From contig DEVL01000003.1 in NCBI GenBank assembly GCA_002363385.1, positions 1,397,750 through 1,461,749 on the forward strand: a stretch of DNA of 64,000 nucleotides, given 5' to 3'. The first letter of the stretch is position 1. Each line of letters begins with the position of its first letter. Source of the stretch: Stenotrophomonas maltophilia (GTDB taxonomy: Bacteria > Pseudomonadota > Gammaproteobacteria > Xanthomonadales > Xanthomonadaceae). This document shows, piece by piece, positions 16,741 through 24,476 of this stretch. The notes beneath the pieces were generated by a model, which was not told the DNA's origin, searched no databases, and was given only the letters and a program-made list of their open reading frames with translations. A program made the position numbers and the translations under genes.

Positions 16741-16865
16741 GGGGAATTCTCCGGTCAGACAAGTCTTTGAGGGTAACCCGAGCCGTTGGTGAGCGGCTTG
16801 TGTCGAAAGGCATGTTTTGGCCGGACCACCGCGGGGCATTGCGAAAGGGCGCGGTCACTGCAAAA

Positions 16866-16890
16866 GCAACAGCAACAGCAACAGCAACAG
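16866..16890. repeat. (GCAACA)4 simple sequence repeat
   Basis: Four perfect tandem copies of GCAACA plus a partial copy, upstream of dcp. Copy number may vary by slippage; lying outside any supported gene, it could only affect spacing. Confidence 0.8.
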
Positions 16891-16910
16891 CGGCGGTGGG
16901 CTGCCGCGAG

Positions 16911-17020
16911 GCGCGGGGCGGGTGGGGGCCAGCGGGGCACGCTGTGAATACGTCCATGTACGCTCGTAGTGCGCCATCCATGGCGCACTACGGCCCCGCC
17001 AGCCCCCACCCGCCCCGCGC
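16911..17020. repeat. 110-bp imperfect palindrome with nested SMAG-like hairpin
   Basis: Outer arms 16911-16938 and 16993-17020 match at 26 of 28 positions as an inverted repeat. The interior carries a second perfect hairpin at 16965-16992 (CGTAGTGCGCCA/TGGCGCACTACG), which begins with GTAG and ends with CTAC as SMAG elements do. Confidence 0.8.
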
Positions 17021-17072
17021 TGGACAGTTGATTGGCGCCTTGAGAAGGAGCGTGTGGCCCTGAGTGTGGGTG

Positions 17073-17096
17073 GTAGTGCCGGCCGCTGGCCGGCTC
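17073..17096 (+). repeat. SMAG-like REP element
   Basis: GTAG followed by TGCCGGCC-GCT-GGCCGGC: the GTAG head plus short palindrome typical of SMAG repeats. Its first 14 bases recur inverted at 17662-17675. Confidence 0.75.
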
Positions 17097-17162
17097 CTCA
17101 GCCCACCATGCCGAACGCGGTGGGCGGGCTAAGATGAGGTCTTTCCACCAGGCCCTCCTCCC

Positions 17163-17645
17163 ATGACCACTGCCTTCGATTTCCCGTTCGTGGACCTGTC
17201 CGGTCAGCCGCAGGCGTTGGCGCAGTACCGGGGCAAGGTGTTGCTGCTGGTCAATGTGGCCAGCAAGTGCGGCTTTACGCCGCAGTACGAGGGGCTGGAG
17301 GCGCTGTGGCGGGAGTTCGGGCCGCGGGGGCTGGTGGTGGTCGGGTTTCCCTGCGATCAGTTCGGGCATCAGGAGCCGGGTGATGCGGGGCAGATCGGGG
17401 AATTCTGTTCGCTGACCTATGGGGTCAGTTTCCCGATGTCGGACAAGGTCGAGGTCAACGGCGCCGGCGCTGATCCGCTATGGAAGTGGCTCAAGGCCGA
17501 GAAGGCCGGGGTATTGGGCACGCGCGGGATCAAGTGGAACTTCAGCAAGTTCCTGGTCGGGCGCGATGGGCAGGTGCTGGCGCGGTATGCGCCGACCGAC
17601 AAGCCCGAGTCGCTGCGCGGCGACATCGAGGCGGCGCTGGGCTGA
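17163..17645 (+). CDS. Glutathione peroxidase family thiol peroxidase, cytoplasmic
   Basis: 160 aa. Reduces hydroperoxides using thioredoxin or glutathione. Peroxidatic Cys36 lies in NVASKCGFTPQY; C64 and Q66 lie in GFPCDQFGHQEPG (Asn of the usual NQF is Asp here); the catalytic Trp is in KWNFSKFLVGRDG. Close to E. coli BtuE in length (183 aa) and motifs. No signal peptide, unlike the second Gpx at 58315. Upstream bases CCTCCTCCC offer no SD. The gene sits between two inverted SMAG-like sequences. Confidence 0.9.
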   Translation: MTTAFDFPFVDLSGQPQALAQYRGKVLLLVNVASKCGFTPQYEGLEALWREFGPRGLVVVGFPCDQFGHQEPGDAGQIGEFCSLTYGVSFPMSDKVEVNGAGADPLWKWLKAEKAGVLGTRGIKWNFSKFLVGRDGQVLARYAPTDKPESLRGDIEAALG

Positions 17646-17661
17646 TCGGCCCGGTCAGCGC

Positions 17662-17675
17662 GCGGCCGGCACTAC
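17662..17675 (-). repeat. Inverted SMAG-like half element
   Basis: GCGGCCGGCACTAC is the exact reverse complement of the first 14 bases of the element at 17073, so the gpx gene is bracketed by inverted copies. Confidence 0.65.
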
Positions 17676-17719
17676 CAGCAAGCAGGGCGTCGGCCTGGAG
17701 GGCCGTTCGCCCGCCAACC

Positions 17720-18499
17720 TCACTTTTCGACGAAGGCGCGCTCGAATACGTAGTGGCCCGGGGTGCCGATGCGCGGGGAGGTCTGGAAGCCGCGGCTGTC
17801 CAGCACGGTGCGCAGGTCGGCCAGCATCTGCGGGCTGCCGCAGATCATGGCGCGGTCGTTCTCCGGGTCCAGCGGCGGCAGGCCGAGGGTCTTCTGCATT
17901 TCGCCGCTTTCCATCAGAGAGGTCAGCCGGCCCTGGTTGGGGAAGGCTTCGCGGGTCACGGCCGGGTAGTAGAGCAGCTTGTCGCCGATCATCTCGCCGA
18001 GGAATTCGTGCTCGCGCAGTTCCTTCTCGAACAGGTCGCGGTAGGCCAGGTCCTTCTCGTAGCGCACGCCGTGGGTGAGGATCACCTTGTCGAAGCGCTC
18101 GTAGGTTTCCGGGTCCTTGATCACCGACAGCCACGGCGCCAGGCCGGTGCCGGTGCCCAGCAGGTACAGGTGTTTGCCCGGGTGCAGGTCACTGATCAGC
18201 AGGGTGCCGGTGGGCTTCTTGCCGACCAGTACTTTGTCGCCCGGCTTGATGTGCTGCAGGCGCGAGGTCAGCGGGCCGTCCTGGACCTTGATGCTGAAGA
18301 ACTCCAGGTTTTCTTCCCAGTTGGCGCTGGCGATGGAGTACGCGCGCAGCAGCGGGCGCGCCTCGGTTTCCAGGCCGATCATCACGAACTGGCCGTTCTC
18401 AAAGCGGAAGCCGCTGTCGCGGGTCGTGGTGAAGCTGAAGTAGGCGTCGGTCCAGTGACGGACCTCAAGCACCGTTTCGGCGCCAAAAGCGGAAGACAT
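17720..18499 (-). CDS. fpr: Ferredoxin--NADP reductase
   Basis: 259 aa flavoprotein passing electrons between NADPH and ferredoxin or flavodoxin. FAD motif LLRAYSIAS; NADP-binding LLGTGTGLAPW; MICGSPQML; and the C-terminal YVFERAFVEK typical of the bacterial subclass I Fpr, including the terminal aromatic region that stacks on the flavin. Length matches the family (about 258 aa). A palindromic Fur-like operator lies 36-62 nt upstream of the ATG. Convergent with gpx. Confidence 0.95.
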   Translation of the reverse strand: MSSAFGAETVLEVRHWTDAYFSFTTTRDSGFRFENGQFVMIGLETEARPLLRAYSIASANWEENLEFFSIKVQDGPLTSRLQHIKPGDKVLVGKKPTGTLLISDLHPGKHLYLLGTGTGLAPWLSVIKDPETYERFDKVILTHGVRYEKDLAYRDLFEKELREHEFLGEMIGDKLLYYPAVTREAFPNQGRLTSLMESGEMQKTLGLPPLDPENDRAMICGSPQMLADLRTVLDSRGFQTSPRIGTPGHYVFERAFVEK

Positions 18500-18534
18500 G
18501 GGGTGGGGTTCTGGTCGGTTTCGTCGGGTCTAGT

Positions 18535-18561
18535 TTATCTCAAATGAGATAAATTCTCATT
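18535..18561 (-). promoter_or_regulatory. Candidate Fur-type operator upstream of fpr
   Basis: Two overlapping inverted repeats: TTATCTC-AAAT-GAGATAA (18535-18552) and AATGAGA-TAAAT-TCTCATT (18543-18561). The second matches the common Fur box AATGAGAATCATTCTCATT at 16 of 19 positions. The AT-rich segment stands out from its surroundings. Confidence 0.5.
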
Positions 18562-18593
18562 GACTGGCAGGACAGGCCCGCCAGCCGCGGGTT

Positions 18594-20465
18594 TCAGCGG
18601 TAGCCAGCCGCCTGCAGCTCGAACAGTTCGGCGTAGCGGCCACCCTGGGTCATCAACTCGGCATGGGTGCCGCTGGCCTCGATGCGGCCGTCGGCCAGCA
18701 CCAGAATGCGGTCGGCCATGCGCACCGAGGAGAAGCGGTGCGAGATCAGCACGGCGGTGCGGTTGTCAGACAGTTCCTTGAAGCGCTGGAACACCTCGAA
18801 CTCGCTGCGGGCATCCAGTGCCGCGGTGGGTTCATCGAGGATCATCACCTGCGCATCGCGCATGTAGGCACGGGCGATCGCGATCTTCTGCCATTGCCCG
18901 CCGGACAGGTCCACGCCCATCTTGAAGCGGCGGCCGATCAGCTGGTCGTAGCCGCCAGGCAGGGCGGCGATGACTTCATCGGCCATGCCACGGCGCGCGG
19001 CATCGCGGATGCGGGCGTCGTCGGTCATCGCCTCGACAAGACCGACGCCGATGTTCTCGCCGGCGCTGAGGTTGTAGCGCACGAAATCCTGGAAGATCAC
19101 GCCCATGTTGGCGCGCAGGTCATCGAGGTCGTAATCGCGCAGGTCCCGGCCATCGAGCAGGATGCGGCCTTCGTCAGGGTCGTACAGGCGGGCCAGCAGC
19201 TTGACCAGGGTGGTCTTGCCGGCGCCGTTCTCGCCGACCAGTGCCAGCACTTCGCCGGCACGCAGTTCGAAATCCAGGTGGCGCACGGCCCAGCGTTCGG
19301 CATCGGGATAACGGAAGCCGACATTCTCGAACACGAAGCCGTGGGTAATCGGCTGCGGAATGGCGATGGCATCCGGGCGCGAGTGGATCTCCGGTTCGAT
19401 CTGGAAGAACGAGAACAGATCGTCCAGGTACAGCGCTTGCCCGGCGACCTGCGAAAACCCGATCAGCAGGCCTTCGAGCAGCTGGCGCAGACGCAGGAAG
19501 CTGCCGGCGAGGAAGGTGAGGTCGCCGATCGAGAAATCACCGCGCACGGTGCGCCAGGCGATGTAGGCGTAGGCCGCGTAGTAGCCCAGCGTCCCCAGTG
19601 CGGCGAGCAGCGTGCCCCAGATCGCGCGCTTGCGGGCCAGAGCGCGGTTGGCCAGATAGAACTTTTCGGCCAGCAGCTTGTAGCGGTCGATCAGGAAGCG
19701 ATGGAGGTTGAAGATCTTCACCTCCTTCGCGGTTTCCACACTGGCCCCGATCTGGCGCAGGTACTCCAGCTGCCGGCGCTCGGGCGTCCACTGGAAATTG
19801 AGGCTGTAACCGGCCGCATTGAAATGCGATTCGCCAATGAACGCCGGGATCAGCGCCACCGCGAGCAACAGGATCAACCACGGTGCGTAGACGATCAGAC
19901 CCACCGCGAGGCTGGCCACGGTGATGCTGTCCTGCACCTGGCCGAACAGCTGGCTCATCAGGTTCATGCGGCCCATGGTCTGGCGCCGTGCGCGGTCCAG
20001 TTTGTCCTGCAGGTCGGGGTCTTCGAAATCCTCCAGGTCCAGCTCGGCGGCGTGCTCCATCAGGCGCACGCTGGTGACGTTGGTGAACAGCTCCGACAGC
20101 AGGGTATCGGCGTAGCTGACCATGCGGCCGAGCAGGTCCGAGGCCATCGCCAGGCCGAATTCGAGGGCGAGCAGGCCCAGCAGCGGATTGAGCAACCCGC
20201 TGGAGAGTGCCTCGCCGAACGGCGGGAAACCCGCATCATGCTGGCTGAGCAGCACCGCCGCATCGATGATCAGTTTGCCGACATAGAGCATCGCCACCGG
20301 CAGCAAGGCACGGATCACGCGCAGGCCGAGGCTGGCCAGGGTCAGCCCCGGGCTGGTCTGCCAGACCTGGCGCAGGAACGGCGGCAGGTTGCGCATGGCA
20401 TTGACGCGCTCGCGCAGGCTGGGATTCTTCTGGCCGGGAGCACCGGCAGCGGGGGAGGCGGGCAT
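18594..20465 (-). CDS. ABC transporter, fused permease and ATPase
   Basis: 623 aa half-transporter. An N-terminal membrane domain (about 30-330) precedes an ATPase domain with Walker A GENGAGKTTL, signature LSGGQWQKIAIARAY, Walker B VMILDEPTAALD and the switch His in VLISHRF. Architecture is that of type IV exporters (lipid, peptide or drug). ILLDGRDLRDYDLDDLR precedes the Q-loop. No neighbour indicates the substrate. The fpr operator lies between its stop and fpr, so fpr probably has its own promoter. Confidence 0.9.
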   Translation of the reverse strand: MPASPAAGAPGQKNPSLRERVNAMRNLPPFLRQVWQTSPGLTLASLGLRVIRALLPVAMLYVGKLIIDAAVLLSQHDAGFPPFGEALSSGLLNPLLGLLALEFGLAMASDLLGRMVSYADTLLSELFTNVTSVRLMEHAAELDLEDFEDPDLQDKLDRARRQTMGRMNLMSQLFGQVQDSITVASLAVGLIVYAPWLILLLAVALIPAFIGESHFNAAGYSLNFQWTPERRQLEYLRQIGASVETAKEVKIFNLHRFLIDRYKLLAEKFYLANRALARKRAIWGTLLAALGTLGYYAAYAYIAWRTVRGDFSIGDLTFLAGSFLRLRQLLEGLLIGFSQVAGQALYLDDLFSFFQIEPEIHSRPDAIAIPQPITHGFVFENVGFRYPDAERWAVRHLDFELRAGEVLALVGENGAGKTTLVKLLARLYDPDEGRILLDGRDLRDYDLDDLRANMGVIFQDFVRYNLSAGENIGVGLVEAMTDDARIRDAARRGMADEVIAALPGGYDQLIGRRFKMGVDLSGGQWQKIAIARAYMRDAQVMILDEPTAALDARSEFEVFQRFKELSDNRTAVLISHRFSSVRMADRILVLADGRIEASGTHAELMTQGGRYAELFELQAAGYR

Positions 20466-20533
20466 GGGCGCTATTGTGCGCGCCGCGAGCGTGGTTGATG
20501 CATGAAGTCAGTGCACGCGCAGATCGCGGACGC

Positions 20534-20977
20534 TTACGGCAGGGGCGGCAGCAAGCCAGCGCCGAGGCGGTTCCAGGCGTTGATCACGGCGATACCCATG
20601 CTCAGGTCGCTGATGCCCTTTTCATCGAAGTGCGGGACCAGTGCCTCGTACGCGGCATTGGACGGCGCCGCGCTGCTCAGCCGGGTCAGTGCTTCAGCCC
20701 AGCCCAGGGCGGCACGTTCGCGTGCATCGAAGAAGCGGCTCTCGTGCCACGCTGGCAGCGTATCCAGCTTGCGTGGCTCGATCCCTCCCTTGCGCAGCGT
20801 GGTGCCGTGCATGTCCATGCAGTAGCCGCAGCCATTGATCTGCGAGACACGCAGGAACACCAGTTCCATCAGCACCGGATCGATCGAGCTGTCGTGCACG
20901 GCCTTGCTGGTGGCCAGCAGGCCCTTTAAGGCCTCGGCGGCGAGGCGGATATACGGAACGCGGGGAGAAGCAGACAT
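20534..20977 (-). CDS. Carboxymuconolactone decarboxylase / AhpD-like protein
   Basis: 147 aa. AhpD fold with the redox motif CxxC in NGCGYCMDMHG, a proton-relay His three residues on, and the family's GWAEALTRL segment. Probably a thiol peroxidase-like or dehydrogenase-type oxidoreductase. Start MSASPRVPY is preceded by GGAG 6 nt upstream; an alternative ATG at 21013 overlaps the sigma factor stop. It lies directly downstream of an ECF41 sigma factor, the classical partner arrangement for that group, and is its likely target. Confidence 0.88.
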   Translation of the reverse strand: MSASPRVPYIRLAAEALKGLLATSKAVHDSSIDPVLMELVFLRVSQINGCGYCMDMHGTTLRKGGIEPRKLDTLPAWHESRFFDARERAALGWAEALTRLSSAAPSNAAYEALVPHFDEKGISDLSMGIAVINAWNRLGAGLLPPLP

Positions 20978-21012
20978 GACGGACTCCATGACGGCCGCAG
21001 CGGCCGTCTTCA

Positions 21013-21909
21013 TCAGGAGGACGCGCCAGCATCGCGCGCTGTGACACGCGCAGTGAGTTTTTCCGGGTTGAGCACGCTGAGCACGCGCACGATGCGCCCC
21101 GCATCGACCGTGATCATCGTGATCGAGTGCAGTTGGTCGCCGGCAAAGCGAAGGATCGCCGGCTCGCCATTGACCTGGCCGAGCCGGGCGGGGTGCTGGC
21201 CGTTGCGGCGCGCGATCGCCCAGTACAGCTGCGCGATGCGCTCGGCGCCCAGTAGCGGGCGGATCGCCGCGGTCACGCGGCCGCCGCCATCGGAGATCAT
21301 CTCGGCATTGGCGTCTAGAAGGGCACGGATGGCCGCCAGATCGCCCTGCTGGGAGGCGTCCATGAAGCGTGCCAGCAGGTCGCGATGCTGCGCCGGCGTA
21401 GCGACGAAGCGGGGTGCCCCGGTCTGCAGCCGTTGCCGCGCGCGATGCACCAGTTGCCGGCAGTTGGCGGGCGAGTGCTCCAGCAGCGGGGCGATGTCCG
21501 GGTAGTCGTAGTCGAAGACGTCCTTGAGCAGGAAGGCCGCGCGCTCGTCCGGCGTGAGCTGCTCCAGCAGTGCCAGGAAGGCCACCGAGACCTCATCGGC
21601 CAAGGCGTGACGCTGGGCCGGGTCCTGCAGCGGGTCCGGATCCAGGGCGATCTCCAGCGGCTCGGGCAGCCAGGGCCCGACGTACTCCACGCGCGCACCG
21701 CGCAGTGCGCGCAGGCGGTCCAGCCCCAGCCGGGTGGTCGCCGTGACCAGCCAGCCCTCCGGGTCGCGGATCGCCCCGTGGTCGGTGCCCTGCCAGCGCA
21801 GCCAGGCCTCCTGGACGATGTCCTCGGCATCGCTGCGGCTGCCCAGCAGCCGGTAGGCCAGGGCGAACAGGCGGGGGCGGTGGGTCTGGAAGGTATCGGT
21901 CGGGGTCAT
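21013..21909 (-). CDS. ECF41 group RNA polymerase sigma factor
   Basis: 298 aa. Sigma region 2 (about 10-75, LFALAYRLLGSRSDAEDIVQEAWLRW motif area) and region 4 (105-160) are followed by a SnoaL-like C-terminal extension (170-298). Three ECF41 hallmarks are present: WLPEP (80-84) in the linker, DGGGR (207-211) and NPEKL (281-285, consensus NPDKL). In ECF41 the extension replaces a separate anti-sigma factor. An ECF41-type promoter lies just upstream, implying autoregulation. The next gene encodes the AhpD-like partner. No SD; see the promoter entry. Confidence 0.93.
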   Translation of the reverse strand: MTPTDTFQTHRPRLFALAYRLLGSRSDAEDIVQEAWLRWQGTDHGAIRDPEGWLVTATTRLGLDRLRALRGARVEYVGPWLPEPLEIALDPDPLQDPAQRHALADEVSVAFLALLEQLTPDERAAFLLKDVFDYDYPDIAPLLEHSPANCRQLVHRARQRLQTGAPRFVATPAQHRDLLARFMDASQQGDLAAIRALLDANAEMISDGGGRVTAAIRPLLGAERIAQLYWAIARRNGQHPARLGQVNGEPAILRFAGDQLHSITMITVDAGRIVRVLSVLNPEKLTARVTARDAGASS

Positions 21910-21917
21910 GCCGGGAG

Positions 21918-21944
21918 GACGCGGCCGGGCAGGCCGCTGTGACA
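21918..21944 (-). promoter_or_regulatory. ECF41-type promoter, TGTCACA-N16-CGTC
   Basis: On the minus strand TGTCACA (21944-21938), exactly 16 bases, then CGTC (21921-21918). This is the motif reported for ECF41 sigma factors. The CGTC ends 8 nt before the sigma factor ATG, so the transcript would be leaderless or nearly so. Confidence 0.8.
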
Positions 21945-22063
21945 AAGCAGGGCGCCCACTGTGCACCAAACCCCGCCACCGCGAGCGATTCTCAACGCCG
22001 CCGGGCCGTCCTTGTTAAAATCGGCGGTTCAACCCCCGCCAGCCTCCAGCAAGCGAGCAAGTC

Positions 22064-23581
22064 GTGACATCGATCAAGCAGGAAGACCTCATCCAGTCCA
22101 TCGCCGACGCGCTGCAGTACATCTCGTACTACCACCCGGTCGATTACATCAAGAGCCTCAACGCTGCCTACGAGCGCGAAGAGTCGCCGGCCGCGAAGGA
22201 GGCAATGGCCCAGATCCTGATCAACTCGCGCATGTGCGCCGAAGGCCACCGGCCGATCTGCCAGGACACCGGCATCGTCACCGTGTTCCTGGAAATCGGC
22301 ATGAACGTGCGCTGGGACGACGCCACGATGGGCGTGGAGGACATGGCCAACGAAGGCGTGCGCCGTGCCTACAATTACCCGGACAACAAGCTGCGCGCCT
22401 CGGTTCTGGCCGATCCGGCCGGCAAGCGCATCAACACCAAGGACAACACCCCGGGCGTGGTCAACGTCAAGGTGGTGCCGGGTGACACCGTCGAGGTGAT
22501 CGTCGCTGCCAAGGGCGGCGGTTCGGAAGCCAAGTCCAAGTTCGCCATGCTCAACCCGTCCGACTCGATCGTGGACTGGGTGCTCAAGACCGTGCCGACC
22601 ATGGGTGCCGGCTGGTGCCCGCCGGGCATGCTCGGCATCGGCATCGGCGGCACCGCCGAGAAGGCGATGCTGCTGGCCAAGGAATCGCTGATGGAGCCGA
22701 TCGACATCAACGAACTGAAGGCCCGTGGCGCCTCCAACCGCGCCGAAGAACTGCGCCTGGAGCTGTTCGACAAGGTCAACGCGCTGGGCATCGGCGCGCA
22801 GGGCCTGGGCGGCCTGACCACCGTGCTGGACATCAAGGTCAAGGACTTCCCGACCCACGCGGCCAACCTGCCGGTGGCGATGATCCCGAACTGCGCGGCC
22901 ACCCGTCATGCGCATTTCACCCTGGATGGCAGTGGCCCGGTGATGCTCGATCCGCCGTCGCTGGAAGACTGGCCGCAGATCACCTATGACGCCTCCAAGG
23001 GCACCCGTGTCGATCTGGACACGATCACCCCGGAAGACGTCGCCAGCTGGAAGCCGGGCCAGACCCTGCTGCTCAACGGCAAGCTGCTGACCGGCCGCGA
23101 CGCGGCGCACAAGCGCATGGTGGAGATGCTGGACAAGGGCGAGCCGTTGCCGGTCGACCTCAAGGGCCGCTTCATCTACTACGTCGGCCCGGTCGATCCG
23201 GTGCGCGACGAAGTGGTGGGCCCGGCCGGCCCGACCACGGCGACCCGCATGGACAAGTTCACCCGCCAGGTGCTGGAACAGACCGGCCTGCTGGGCATGG
23301 TCGGCAAGGCCGAGCGCGGCCCGGCGGCGATCGAGGCGATCCGTGACAACAAGTCGGCCTACCTGATGGCGGTTGGCGGCTCGGCCTACCTGGTCTCCAA
23401 AGCGATCAAGGCGGCCAAGGTGGTCGGCTTCGCCGACCTGGGCATGGAAGCGATCTACGAGTTCACCGTGCAGGACATGCCGGTCACCGTGGCGGTGGAT
23501 TCCACCGGCGAGTCCGTGCACCAGACCGGCCCGCGCGAATGGCAGGCCCGCATCGGCAAGATTCCGGTTGTGGTGGCCTGA
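22064..23581 (+). CDS. fumA: Fumarate hydratase, class I (Fe-S)
   Basis: 505 aa, GTG start. Interconverts fumarate and malate with an oxygen-sensitive [4Fe-4S] cluster. Cluster cysteines are expected in CQDTGIV (near residue 67), NCAATRHAHF and a third Cys (GAGWCPPGMLGIGIGGT). The C-terminal beta domain (VVGPAGPTTATRMDKF, GKAERGP) is fused, as in E. coli FumA/B. TTAAAAT about 45 nt upstream may be a -10 element. A second, unrelated iron-free fumarase (fumC) is encoded at 51842. Confidence 0.95.
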   Translation: MTSIKQEDLIQSIADALQYISYYHPVDYIKSLNAAYEREESPAAKEAMAQILINSRMCAEGHRPICQDTGIVTVFLEIGMNVRWDDATMGVEDMANEGVRRAYNYPDNKLRASVLADPAGKRINTKDNTPGVVNVKVVPGDTVEVIVAAKGGGSEAKSKFAMLNPSDSIVDWVLKTVPTMGAGWCPPGMLGIGIGGTAEKAMLLAKESLMEPIDINELKARGASNRAEELRLELFDKVNALGIGAQGLGGLTTVLDIKVKDFPTHAANLPVAMIPNCAATRHAHFTLDGSGPVMLDPPSLEDWPQITYDASKGTRVDLDTITPEDVASWKPGQTLLLNGKLLTGRDAAHKRMVEMLDKGEPLPVDLKGRFIYYVGPVDPVRDEVVGPAGPTTATRMDKFTRQVLEQTGLLGMVGKAERGPAAIEAIRDNKSAYLMAVGGSAYLVSKAIKAAKVVGFADLGMEAIYEFTVQDMPVTVAVDSTGESVHQTGPREWQARIGKIPVVVA

Positions 23582-23637
23582 CTCAGCGGCGTGACCGGGG
23601 AGATATCGCCCAGGGTTGGTATCCCGCTGAAACGAAG

Positions 23638-23661
23638 ACGGCGCCACGAGGCGCCGTTTTT
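23638..23661 (+). terminator. Terminator after the class I fumarase
   Basis: Stem CGGCGCC-ACGA-GGCGCCG followed by TTTTT, between convergent fumA and the LysE-type gene. Confidence 0.88.
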
Positions 23662-23678
23662 CGTTGCGGCACCCGCCG

Positions 23679-24314
23679 TCAGCGACGCGTGTCCACCAGC
23701 ATGCGCACCGCCAGCGCGCCAAGCACCGTGCCCATCAGGCCACGCTGTACCACCTGCCAGCGCGGCCGCCCGGCGAGGAAGACGGCGATGCTGCCAGCCG
23801 CCATCACGATCGCGGCATTGACGCTCACACTCGTCACGATCTGCACCAGACCCAGCATCACCGATTGCACCATCACGCTGCCATGCCCGTGTGGCTGGAT
23901 GAACTGCGGCAGCAGCGAGAGATACATCACGGCGATCTTTGGATTGAGCAGCGCGGTGAACAGGCCCATGCCGAACAATCGGCGCGGGCTGTCGTAGTCC
24001 AGCGTGCGGAGCTGGAACGGCGAACGCCCGCCGGGGCGCAGCGCCTGCCAGGCCAGATACAGCAGATATGCCGCACCGGCCAGGCGCAGCACATCGTAGG
24101 CATGGGGCACGGCCATCAACAATGCGGTGATGCCGAGTGCGGCACATGCCAGATAGATCAGAAAACCCAGTGCAATGCCGGCCAGTGAGATCAGCCCAGC
24201 CGCGCGGCCTTGGCAGATCGAACGGGAGATCAGGTAGATCATGTTGGGGCCGGGCGTCAGCACCATGCCCAGCGAGATGAGGGCGAATGAAAGCAGGGCG
24301 GACGAATCGGGCAT
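23679..24314 (-). CDS. LysE/RhtB family amino-acid exporter
   Basis: 211 aa with about six membrane helices. The conserved N-terminal LysE signature is seen in LISLGMVLTPGPNMIYLISRS, and LFTALLNPKIAVMYLSLLPQF is the second family motif. Members export threonine, homoserine, leucine or other amino acids; the substrate cannot be read from sequence. Convergent with fumA; a GST gene is divergent upstream, with about 160 bp between them. Confidence 0.92.
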   Translation of the reverse strand: MPDSSALLSFALISLGMVLTPGPNMIYLISRSICQGRAAGLISLAGIALGFLIYLACAALGITALLMAVPHAYDVLRLAGAAYLLYLAWQALRPGGRSPFQLRTLDYDSPRRLFGMGLFTALLNPKIAVMYLSLLPQFIQPHGHGSVMVQSVMLGLVQIVTSVSVNAAIVMAAGSIAVFLAGRPRWQVVQRGLMGTVLGALAVRMLVDTRR

Positions 24315-24476
24315 GGCCTGTTCCTGGGGTGGGCGTGCAGTGCAGAGGCGGCATTCTGCGAGAGTCCGGGAGCCAGTGGCAGAGACAGAATGCGCCAGCC
24401 CGCACGTGCTCTGTACCCGTGTGATGGCGCCCAGAGCGGGCGCATACTGTGCGCCTCCCCTGAACAGGCCCTGCGC

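Larger units (their letters stand above)
16741..17162. other. Repeat-rich intergenic region between dcp and gpx
   Basis: 422 bp without a supported gene. It contains the dcp promoter region on the minus strand, a hexanucleotide repeat (GCAACA, four copies, 16866-16890), a 110-bp imperfect palindrome (16911-17020) and a GTAG-headed SMAG-like element (17073-17096). Confidence 0.7.

Noticed and set aside
14632..16770. 700-codon plus-strand frame opposite dcp
   Set aside because: Shadow of the M3 peptidase, Gly/Val/Leu monotone composition, no start signals.
16861..16900. CRISPR-like repetition
   Set aside because: The repeats are contiguous hexamers without spacers; it is a simple sequence repeat.
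18663..20498. 611-codon plus-strand frame opposite the ABC exporter
   Set aside because: Shadow frame; the ABC motifs on the minus strand are decisive.
21992..23722. 576-codon minus-strand frame opposite class I fumarase
   Set aside because: Shadow frame with no domain; fumarase reads cleanly on the plus strand.
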